From positions 1-16,008 of the forward strand of contig CAZBJH010000075.1 in the NCBI GenBank assembly GCA_964492185.1: DNA of 16,008 bases, read 5' to 3'. Origin of the DNA: JAFGSZ01 sp964492185 (GTDB lineage: Bacteria > Bacteroidota > Bacteroidia > Bacteroidales > UBA10428). Within the stretch, counting starts at the first letter, position 1; every line of letters starts with the position of its first letter. Shown in pieces: positions 1-6,803 of the stretch. The translations under genes and the position numbers were made by a program. The notes below the pieces were generated by a model. It saw only the letters and a list, made by a program, of their open reading frames with translations. It was not told the origin of the DNA and did no database searches.

Positions 1-725
1 TCACTTGTTCCTACAAAAGATTTGATTTTTAGGTTTTGTTTAATCATTTTGAAAAGGATTCAATATTCCAGCGCTCTTTATATATGTTGGCTACTGTTGT
101 TGCTGTCCAATTTATACCATCAGGAAAAATCATAATATCCCATATCAAACCCCAATACGCTCTTGGGAGGGAATTGGATCTCCCGGGCGATATTTATTTC
201 ATGAGTTTTCCCGTCTGTTAAATCAGCAAATGCAGGTAAACAACCATCATAATCCAATAAAAGATGAAGCTTAATCGCTCCTTTCCGGGTTCTGAACTGC
301 GCCCAGTCATATAATGATAATGATAGGGAAATGACGCTTGCATCCAACAAATAAATTTTACGTTTTATTCGTGCCAGAGCTTGCCTAGAGAATTTGGTCT
401 GCATTTTCAGATGCCCAGCTAATGCGTAGTATAACTCCTGAAATATTTTATAGCCACGATTTTCATTGATATAGGATACCGATGATTTTGAAGGAGCCTT
501 TGTGCAACCCAAGTGAACAATATTACCGGTAATGCTCCTTAAACCATTGGAGATATCACGAACAGAGTTAGCATGACCTAAATGGCAAAATAGCATACTG
601 ATTAAATGTGTCCAGCTATCAATACCCTTGGAATACTTATCACTATTATGTTTTGAAATGATTTCTGAAAAAATGGATTTGGGTATTAGTTTTGTAATTT
701 GCGAAAAAAGAGATAGATTTATCAT
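1..725 (-). pseudogene. IS4-family transposase, internally deleted and frameshifted remnant
   Basis: The intact N-terminal half (725 down to 120, 201 residues) has the helical N-terminal region seen in Bacteroidota IS4-family transposases, then the catalytic core start YLLDASVISLSLS (first Asp of the DDE triad) and FDMGYYDF, which corresponds to the usual DRGY motif with Met replacing Arg. A TGA follows at once. In another frame, immediately beyond it (about 119 down to 45), the strand encodes WTATTVANIYKERWNIE, which carries the IS4 YREK signature with the third catalytic Glu. That frame stops, and a further one-base shift restores IKQNLKIKSFVGTS up to the window edge. Compared with the usual transposase of roughly 380-400 residues, about 100 residues between the second Asp and the Glu are missing. 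The copy therefore cannot make an active enzyme. Its far end lies outside the window. The family assignment is from remembered motifs. Confidence 0.85.
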
Positions 726-785
726 AGGGACTGTGTTTTTTGTTTGACAACTTAAAAATAACCCTTTTGGGTTAAAACAGTCCCT
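726..785. repeat. IS end: inverted repeat hugging the transposase start codon
   Basis: AGGGACTGT at 726-734 is perfectly complementary to ACAGTCCCT at 777-785. Between them lies a smaller hairpin, TAACCC (759-764), TTTT, GGGTTA (769-774). The inner arm directly abuts the transposase ATG (723-725), so a transcript entering from outside the element would fold the region just before the start codon. On the plus strand the outer arm is followed by a T-rich tract (785-799), giving the look of a rho-independent terminator. The outer arm is probably at or near the IS terminal repeat, but the opposite end is off the window, so the exact boundary is unproven. Confidence 0.55.
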
Positions 786-890
786 TTTTTCTTTTATTCA
801 AACTTTATTTTGGACGGATGTGATATTTAATAAAACAATAGAAGTTGAATTTCGTTATAAATTCACACCCGATTAATGGTTTTTTAATAT

Positions 891-1628
891 ATGAATTTGC
901 AGGAAAACATATATGACAAGATACGTGAAATGTTCGGGGACGTATACAACAACCTCAGCGTTCTTGAAGAACAGATTGATGTTGACCTGCAAATGGAGTA
1001 TTATGAATACTCAAAGAACAACAACCCGAAACTGAGTCCTGAAGAAATAATCAATCGCAAGGATACAATTTTTCATACAGACACTCCCCTTGAAGATGAA
1101 AAAAACCTGTTGGTACAACTTGCATCGATTGAAAGCATTGAAGCTTACAGGACCATTGAAAAATATCTTAATAATCCTGACAGCCGGCTTTATGACTGGG
1201 CACGAATGGCCTTTCATGAAAGCCGCATGTTGCTGGAAAGCAAATTACTTGATGAAAACCAGATCATGATCTCAACGGGTCTTGGGGGCAGAGGTCTTAA
1301 GCTTAGGTATTTTACGGTGTTTTTCACTTTCAACGGCACCAATCTGAATAAACTGAAGCAAAAGGTCATCCGCGATGAAACACGTTACATACTTAAGAAA
1401 TTTAATGCCGAACCGGAGATCCTGGAATTTGACAATAATATTGCTACAGTGCTTTCCTTAATACCTATTACTATACCCGTTCAGGATATTTTTTCCGGGA
1501 TAATTGACGAGTGTAACGAGCTTGGGTGCTCACTTGACGAAAATTACATCATCACGAACATCAGGATCCTCACCCTTCCGGAGATCCGCGAATTCATCTC
1601 CAACTATCACGCCGGCATCCTGGAATAA
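891..1628 (+). CDS. Conserved hypothetical protein, likely cytoplasmic
   Basis: A 245-residue protein with no signal peptide or membrane segment. I do not recognise a named family. The first half is acidic and helix-rich; residues about 72-125 (QLASIESIEAYRTIEKYL and following) look like one or two HEAT/armadillo-type helical hairpins. After a Gly-rich turn (TGLGGRG, about 129-135) the second half alternates predicted strands and helices (RYFTVFFTF, VIRDETRYILKKF, NYIITNIRIL), consistent with a small alpha/beta domain. The ATG is preceded by an A/T-rich stretch without a Shine-Dalgarno sequence, normal for Bacteroidota. The gene stands alone: upstream is the IS remnant and its stop codon is 8 nt before the 198-bp repeat. 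Codon use resembles the neighbouring chromosomal genes, so I infer a genuine resident gene. No function is proposed. Confidence 0.8.
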   Translation: MNLQENIYDKIREMFGDVYNNLSVLEEQIDVDLQMEYYEYSKNNNPKLSPEEIINRKDTIFHTDTPLEDEKNLLVQLASIESIEAYRTIEKYLNNPDSRLYDWARMAFHESRMLLESKLLDENQIMISTGLGGRGLKLRYFTVFFTFNGTNLNKLKQKVIRDETRYILKKFNAEPEILEFDNNIATVLSLIPITIPVQDIFSGIIDECNELGCSLDENYIITNIRILTLPEIREFISNYHAGILE

Positions 1629-1636
1629 ACCTTAAA

Positions 1637-1834
1637 TAGTGTCTGTCCATAATGTCCGATATCCGCGTTGCTGCTCAACCGAACGAAGTGAGCTCTTGAA
1701 CACCTTTAAAAATTATTTACGTTGTGAAAACTTTTTAAATCCTCAAATACTTTAGTATACCGCGGTTTAAAATGCTCACGCGCCTTGATCTCGAACATTC
1801 TGAACAAACACTATGAGTTTATTGACAGACTCTA
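1637..1834 (+). repeat. 198-bp MITE-like repeat, left copy
   Basis: This sequence is nearly identical (about six differences in 198 bp) to the reverse complement of 13845-14042. The ends form an imperfect terminal inverted repeat: TAGTGTCTGTCCATAA at the left and TTATTGACAGACTCTA at the right. Both ends also sit in the context TAAATA. Inside are TTTAAAAA (1705-1712) opposite TTTTTAAA (1732-1739) and a GCTCA/TGAGC hairpin (1673-1693). It has no meaningful coding frame. Size, terminal repeats and multiple copies fit a non-autonomous miniature inverted-repeat element, possibly one of a genome-wide family; the mobilising transposase is not in this window. It lies 8 nt after the stop codon of the gene at 891-1628. 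Confidence 0.75.
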
Positions 1835-1838
1835 AATA

Positions 1839-1896
1839 GTGTCTGTCCAGAAAGTTGGCAAAATGTTTAAACGATCATGTGTCTGTTCAGAAAGTT
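1839..1896 (+). repeat. Two 18-bp direct repeats spaced exactly 40 bp
   Basis: GTGTCTGTCCAGAAAGTT at 1839-1856 recurs as GTGTCTGTTCAGAAAGTT at 1879-1896, one mismatch, 40 bp apart. Both start with the same GTCTGTC core that forms the ends of the adjacent 198-bp element. They look like successive end fragments of the same repeat family, one inserted next to or into another. Confidence 0.7.
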
Positions 1897-1999
1897 TCAT
1901 TTGCAAGGCTTGCACAGTCCGAAAATGCGGAGTTTACCAGTCGTAAATGAGCAATTTTCGGACAAGCGTAACGCAGCAAATGGGACTTTATGGACAGAC
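1881..1999. repeat. 119-bp imperfect palindrome, related short mobile repeat
   Basis: The two halves are inverted copies around a centre near 1940. GTCTGTTCAGAAAGT (1881-1895) pairs with ACTTTATGGACAGAC (1985-1999), CATTTGC with GCAAATG, GTCCGAAAAT (1917-1926) perfectly with ATTTTCGGAC (1954-1963), and TTTAC with GTAAA at the apex. It shares its outer GTCTGTC/GACAGAC ends with the 198-bp repeat but has a different interior, so it is probably a second member of the same miniature element family. A one-armed relative lies at 13766-13838. It fills the gap between the left 198-bp copy and the end of nadE and could act as a transcription barrier between convergent genes. Confidence 0.65.
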
Positions 2000-2058
2000 C
2001 CTTCATAAAGATAAACCAGCAATTATCCCGGCAGATGAGTTACATAAGTACTGTAATA

Positions 2059-3951
2059 CTAACATCCTTCCAATATCCTATCCTTCAACCTGTAATACTC
2101 CCTGGTAAAATATACATCGTTCTGTGCTTCCCTCAGGTCATAACCAAAAGCCCTTTTACTGACCACGATAACCGGCGGTGACTGTATCCGTTTGAAAAAA
2201 CTTATTTTAAACAACCGCCATTTATGTTCCAGGTCATTTACAAATGAGCGGGCATCCGGAAAATATTCATCAAAAACATGCTGTTCCACCCCCAGTGTTT
2301 GAGTCAGCTCATCCTTATAATACATACTCAGAATATCTTCCGGGTCAAACCTGAATTCAATAAAAGCACGTATCAGCCGGTCATGGTATGGATAGTTAAG
2401 GGGGTCTCCTTTCCCTTTGTCCACATTTTGTGCCTCACTTAGCTCGGCTGACGCGGGAAGTTCAAGCATCACCCGTGGTACCAGGTCACGACCGTGCAGC
2501 TTATTTATGTACCGCGCCAGTTGGTATACTTCTGTTTTATACAGGTCTCCCAATAGTGAAACGGCACCGTTCACATCACCATATAAGGTAGCATATCCAA
2601 TGGCTATCTCCGTTTTGTTCCCGTTATTCACAAAAACGGCATCCAGTGCCGAAGCTATGCCGGCCAGCAAACGTGATCCGCGGTCCCGCGCCTGCACGTT
2701 TTCCTCATTGAGTGATGACAGCTTTACGGGTGTTCTTTCACCCGACCGGTCAAGCCTTTCAAAAACCGCCTTATTGATCTGCTTAACAGTATATTCATAT
2801 GATTCCTGTATAGGAAGGGATGTATAGCTGACTTCCAGGTTTTGTGCCAGCTTACGGGCAGCTGATATAGTTGTCTCGGAATTGAACCGTGAGGGCATAT
2901 TAACGGTATAAACATTTTCAGCACCCAGGGCAAGAGTAAGCAGTGTGGCGCTGAGCCCCGAATCGATCCCCCCACTGAGGCCAACAACCACTTTTGGATC
3001 ACCGAAAGAAGCAAAAGTTTTCCGGATGCCAAAGATCAGACCACGATAAAGCTCTTCAGAATCCCTTTCCTCACTGAGCGGCGGCGGGGAAGGCAAACAT
3101 TCCCCTACCTTGCCGGTCACAATAGCCCGCAGCATTTCTTCCTTATAATTTTCCGCCATTTTCTGAAGGCTGCCGTCAGCATTATAAATGGTCGAATTTC
3201 CGTCAAACAGGTAAATATTTTTTCCGTTATTCTGAATACCGATATTATTGGCATAAACAAAAGGCACGGGATGTTCCTTAAGGCGATCTCTTATCACCCG
3301 GTGGCGCTTATCATTTTTTCGCCATGTCCATGGGGAACATGAAAGGTTCACTATCATTTCTGCATCATGTTGTTGCAATATTTCCACCGGTTGCACCGAA
3401 TAATCATCGCTCCATATATCTTCACAAAGGATAAGCCCTATTTTGACAGTTTCCCCCCTGATGATCAATGGAAAAGGCTGCAGTAATTCTTCAGCCTTCC
3501 TGCCGGCATCCCATGCCTCCCTGCGCAATGAATAAAAATGCCTTGCATCGTCAAATTGCCGGTACCCGGCCAGAAGTGTTTTGTGGGTTTTACCTGCCAG
3601 CCTGCCGTTTTGTGCAATAAAGGCCGCGTTATATTTTCGCGTACGGCCGTCTTCATTGACCTTATGCCTGTCGATATCCACGTTGCCCCAGATCACGGTA
3701 ATACCCTTTGATGCCCCGATAATATCTTCATTATACCCATAAACATCATTAACAAAAGCTTCATTTTCCCACTCATCACCGAGAAAATAACCTGCAACTG
3801 CCATCTCGGGAAAGATAACCATATCGTCCTTCCCCTTTCCTGCCTCCCCGATCTTTTCAAGTATCCTGGCAATGTTCTTATCCGGCCTGCCGGGAGCAAC
3901 CTCTATCTGGGCAACAGCTACTTTTATTTCTGTGTCTAATGGCATGATCAA
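2059..3951 (-). CDS. nadE: Glutamine-dependent NAD+ synthetase
   Basis: This enzyme makes NAD+ from nicotinic acid adenine dinucleotide, ATP and glutamine in the cytoplasm, the last step of NAD biosynthesis. The N-terminal nitrilase-like glutaminase domain (about 8-275) carries the Glu-Lys-Cys triad: FPEMAVAGY (Glu49), HKTLLAGY (Lys124) and LILCEDIW (Cys176). The C-terminal ammonia-dependent synthetase domain (about 300-625) has the PP-loop VVGLSGGIDS (SGGIDS at 326-331) and the typical IGYATLYGDVNGA segment. At 630 residues it falls in the usual range of the two-domain form. Translation starts at 3951 or at the second Met, 3945; the domain begins just after either. It follows the hybrid kinase by 45 nt on the same strand and may be co-transcribed, although TATTTTTG at 3972-3965 in that gap matches the Bacteroidota -7 consensus and could be its own promoter. 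Confidence 0.95.
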   Translation of the reverse strand: MIMPLDTEIKVAVAQIEVAPGRPDKNIARILEKIGEAGKGKDDMVIFPEMAVAGYFLGDEWENEAFVNDVYGYNEDIIGASKGITVIWGNVDIDRHKVNEDGRTRKYNAAFIAQNGRLAGKTHKTLLAGYRQFDDARHFYSLRREAWDAGRKAEELLQPFPLIIRGETVKIGLILCEDIWSDDYSVQPVEILQQHDAEMIVNLSCSPWTWRKNDKRHRVIRDRLKEHPVPFVYANNIGIQNNGKNIYLFDGNSTIYNADGSLQKMAENYKEEMLRAIVTGKVGECLPSPPPLSEERDSEELYRGLIFGIRKTFASFGDPKVVVGLSGGIDSGLSATLLTLALGAENVYTVNMPSRFNSETTISAARKLAQNLEVSYTSLPIQESYEYTVKQINKAVFERLDRSGERTPVKLSSLNEENVQARDRGSRLLAGIASALDAVFVNNGNKTEIAIGYATLYGDVNGAVSLLGDLYKTEVYQLARYINKLHGRDLVPRVMLELPASAELSEAQNVDKGKGDPLNYPYHDRLIRAFIEFRFDPEDILSMYYKDELTQTLGVEQHVFDEYFPDARSFVNDLEHKWRLFKISFFKRIQSPPVIVVSKRAFGYDLREAQNDVYFTREYYRLKDRILEGC

Positions 3952-3996
3952 TCCTATTTTAACTCAAAAATAGTAAAAGTTGCCCGGTTAATAAAT

Positions 3997-6297
3997 TCAT
4001 AAATATTGTTCGATTAATTTCAATAACCTGGACTGGTTTATGGGTTTTGTTATATAGGCATTACATCCGGCTTTAAGAGCCAGGTCTTTATCACCTGGAA
4101 GACCGTAAGCCGTCTGTGCCAGCACGGGAATGGCTGTGTTAAACTCCCTTATTATTCTTGTAGCCTCATACCCGTCCATTACCGGCATTTTCAGATCCAT
4201 CAGTACAAGCCGGATCTCAGGATGCTCCTTCAGCAGATCCACGGCCTCCTGTCCGTTTTGGGCATAAATGATCTTATAACCTACCTCTGTACAAACAAAT
4301 TCAATATATGCAAAACTCGTTTCATCATCTTCAACAACAAGTAATGTTATATCATCATTATCATGGTGCAATATTTGCCCTTTTTCCATTTCCGGTCTCT
4401 CCTGTTCACTGCTTTTACCGGTATCATCCCGCGGTGGGATCGTCAAATAAAAAGTACTTCCCTTCCCCGGCTCCGATTCAACCCAGATATTACCACCCAG
4501 CAGTTCGGCGTAAGCTTTGGATATCGAGAGGCCGAGGCCGGTCCCTTCATAGCCTCTTGTTAAATTCAGGTCGGCCTGCACAAAGCGGTCAAAGATAATA
4601 TCCTTTTTATCAGGGGAGATCCCTTTACCGGTGTCGCTGACATAGAAAACAATATTGCTGTCCCTGTCAGGATAACAACCGAACTCAATATGTCCCTCAT
4701 CAGTGAATTTCATTGCATTTTTCAAGAGGTTCATAAGAATGGATTCCAGTTTGATCTTATCAGAAACAATACTTTCCGTGCCGGGAGGCATTTTGCATGA
4801 TACTTTAAATTCCAGGTTCTTCAGTTTGGCTTCACGTCCGAAAAACTGCTCAAAATAATCCATTACCTCATCTATACGGATATCCGTAAGCCGGGTATCA
4901 GTCTGTTCTGCCTCTATCCTGGAGATCTCGACCAGATCGTTTATAGTATTTAGAAGCCGTTCACTGCTTTTTCTTACGATCTCAATATACTCTTCCCTTT
5001 GATCAGGAGTAAGCAGGCTGTCTTCAAGGAGTTCAAGAAAACCCATGATCCCGTTCATAGGAGTTCTAATCTCATGGCTCATGTTAGTCAGGAAAGCTGA
5101 TTTCAGCCGGTCGCTTTCTTCTGCCTTTACCTTTGCAGCTATCAGTTCCTCTATCATTTTTTTCTTTTCGGTCATATCCTCTCTTATTGATACAAAATGG
5201 GTGATTTTACCGTTTTGATCAACTATAGGTGATATCAGGGTATTCTCCCAGTACAGCGACCCGTCTTTTTTCCGGTTAAGGATCTCACCGTTCCAGTCTT
5301 TTCCCTCCAGTATAACTCTCCACATATTACTGTAAAATGTGCGGTTGTGATGGCCCGATTTAAGTATGCGGCAGGTTTTTCCTATAACTTCATCTATATG
5401 AAAACCGGTAAGCCGGGAAAAAAGCGGGTTTACATATTCGATCTTTCCTTCCTTGTCGGTAAGCACTATGCTTACAGGACTTTGCTCCACCGACCTGCTC
5501 ACAAGCTTAAGCTTTTCTTCCGTTTGTTTCTTATCCGCAATGTCATGAATAATGACATGGATGTATTCCTTGCTGCCAATGTTCACCTTTGAGTTAAAGA
5601 TTTCCACATCACATACCTTATCACCGGCTCTGTAATGCTTCGTTTCAAAATGATTGTTTTTATTATGCAGCAACCCCTCCAGTTCATTTTTTAATTCCGC
5701 GGGATCAAGAGCCGAAATCTCCGAATACTTCAGTTTTTTCAATTTTTCCATTTCTATTCCATAGAACTTTGCCGCTGCATTATTTACCTCAACCAGCTTA
5801 AGGCTAACAGGGTCAATGATCAGCTTAACCGCGGAATGGTATTCAAAAATATTTCTGAATTTTTCTTCACTTTCACGAAGCCTGGCCTCGAATTCCTCCT
5901 TATCCTTCCTCGCCCTGATGTTTTCAATAGCCTCTGTCACGGCAAAAGGCAGGCGGTCAATATGTTCCTTGATTACATAATCATTGGCGCCGGCTTTCAT
6001 GCATGATACAGCTGTTTCTTCATTCATCGAACCAGTGAGCATTATAAAAGGCATGAAACGATCCACCGAACGGGTGATCCTTAGGGCACTCATACCATCG
6101 AATGCAGGCACGGAATAGTCGGAAACAACAACATCAGGTTTGAACCCGGTCAGCGCTTCGCGGAAAGCCGCACCGGAATCCACCACCTGAGATGTATACC
6201 TGATATTCTCTTTGCTTATAACACGGCGTGCCAGTTCAACATCGGAAGGAAGGTCTTCCACGAACAAAATTTTTATAACAGGCAGTTTCTTTGACAT
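3997..6297 (-). CDS. Hybrid sensor histidine kinase, REC-PAS-PAS-HisKA-HATPase-REC
   Basis: A 766-residue soluble phosphorelay protein with receivers at both ends. REC1 (about 6-125) has acidic residues Glu14/Asp15, acceptor Asp60 in VVVSDYSVP, Thr88 and Lys110. Two PAS domains follow (about 143-258 and 265-378). The HisKA segment MSHEIRTPMNG places the phospho-accepting His at 408. The ATPase domain has an N-box around LMNLLKNAMKFT, DTGKGI (555-560) and GTGLGL (585-590). REC2 (about 650-766) has acceptor Asp701 in VLMDLKMPVMDGY, Thr729 and Lys751. All catalytic motifs look intact. There is no membrane segment, so input must come from PAS ligands or through phosphorylation of REC1 by another kinase; the kinase encoded two genes upstream is the obvious candidate (inference). 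It starts 62 nt after the Rcp1-type regulator and 45 nt before nadE. No DNA-binding or other output domain is present. Confidence 0.93.
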   Translation of the reverse strand: MSKKLPVIKILFVEDLPSDVELARRVISKENIRYTSQVVDSGAAFREALTGFKPDVVVSDYSVPAFDGMSALRITRSVDRFMPFIMLTGSMNEETAVSCMKAGANDYVIKEHIDRLPFAVTEAIENIRARKDKEEFEARLRESEEKFRNIFEYHSAVKLIIDPVSLKLVEVNNAAAKFYGIEMEKLKKLKYSEISALDPAELKNELEGLLHNKNNHFETKHYRAGDKVCDVEIFNSKVNIGSKEYIHVIIHDIADKKQTEEKLKLVSRSVEQSPVSIVLTDKEGKIEYVNPLFSRLTGFHIDEVIGKTCRILKSGHHNRTFYSNMWRVILEGKDWNGEILNRKKDGSLYWENTLISPIVDQNGKITHFVSIREDMTEKKKMIEELIAAKVKAEESDRLKSAFLTNMSHEIRTPMNGIMGFLELLEDSLLTPDQREEYIEIVRKSSERLLNTINDLVEISRIEAEQTDTRLTDIRIDEVMDYFEQFFGREAKLKNLEFKVSCKMPPGTESIVSDKIKLESILMNLLKNAMKFTDEGHIEFGCYPDRDSNIVFYVSDTGKGISPDKKDIIFDRFVQADLNLTRGYEGTGLGLSISKAYAELLGGNIWVESEPGKGSTFYLTIPPRDDTGKSSEQERPEMEKGQILHHDNDDITLLVVEDDETSFAYIEFVCTEVGYKIIYAQNGQEAVDLLKEHPEIRLVLMDLKMPVMDGYEATRIIREFNTAIPVLAQTAYGLPGDKDLALKAGCNAYITKPINQSRLLKLIEQYL

Positions 6298-6359
6298 ATC
6301 AATTGCTTCTTTTAATTAAAAAAACAACTTAACTGTATTATTCATGCAGTTTACTTCTA

Positions 6360-6803
6360 TTACCCGGGTTGTTGATTCAATAATAACCAGTACAGTCCTA
6401 TATCCCTAATTGCATTCACAAATTTATCAAAATCCACAGGTTTCATAATATAGCTGTTTACACCCAGGCGGTAACTTTTTATAAGGTCTGATTCGTCCTT
6501 TGAAGATGTGAGCACAATAACGGGTATTATCTTTGACTCAGGATGGCTTTTTAAAACTTTCAATACCTCCAGGCCGTCAATTTTCGGAAGCTTCAGGTCG
6601 AGAAGGATAATTTTCGGCCTGGCATCTTTGTCCCTGCCTGCATATTTACCCCTGGCAAACACAAAATCGAGCGCTTCTTCACCATCACCGACCACAAGAA
6701 TATTATTGGACAAATTATTTTTGTTCAGTGCCCTGAGTGCCATTTCGGTATCATTCCGGTTATCCTCAACAATAAGGATCTCAACTTCATTCAACCTTTT
6801 CAT
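6360..6803 (-). CDS. Single-domain response regulator, Rcp1 type
   Basis: A 147-residue stand-alone receiver domain. Visible landmarks are the acidic pocket IVEDNRND (Glu13/Asp14), phospho-acceptor Asp69 in IILLDLKLPKIDG, Thr99 in IVLTSSKD and Lys121 in YIMKPVDF. The long insert before the acceptor strand (FVFARGKYAGRDKDARPK) and the ending GLYWLLLNQQP are typical of the Rcp1-like regulators that pair with phytochrome-type kinases having an HDLRAPLR histidine box. The start overlaps the last 17 nt of the kinase gene upstream, which has exactly that histidine box, so the two are almost certainly cognate. There is no output domain; such proteins usually act as phosphate shuttles or by protein-protein contact. 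A likely next acceptor or partner is the hybrid kinase encoded directly downstream, but this is inference. Confidence 0.93.
   Translation of the reverse strand: MKRLNEVEILIVEDNRNDTEMALRALNKNNLSNNILVVGDGEEALDFVFARGKYAGRDKDARPKIILLDLKLPKIDGLEVLKVLKSHPESKIIPVIVLTSSKDESDLIKSYRLGVNSYIMKPVDFDKFVNAIRDIGLYWLLLNQQPG

Noticed and set aside
45..125. Programmed ribosomal frameshift joining the transposase halves
   Set aside because: The frames are separated by a sizeable internal deletion and a second one-base loss; IS4 elements normally use a single frame. Decay explains it better.
1637..1999. CRISPR array
   Set aside because: The repeats are few, unequal in spacing, palindromic and of different interiors; no cas genes are present.
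2417..2827. A 136-codon plus-strand open frame opposite nadE
   Set aside because: It lies wholly antisense to the conserved synthetase domain; its Ser-rich translation is the typical shadow of a real gene.
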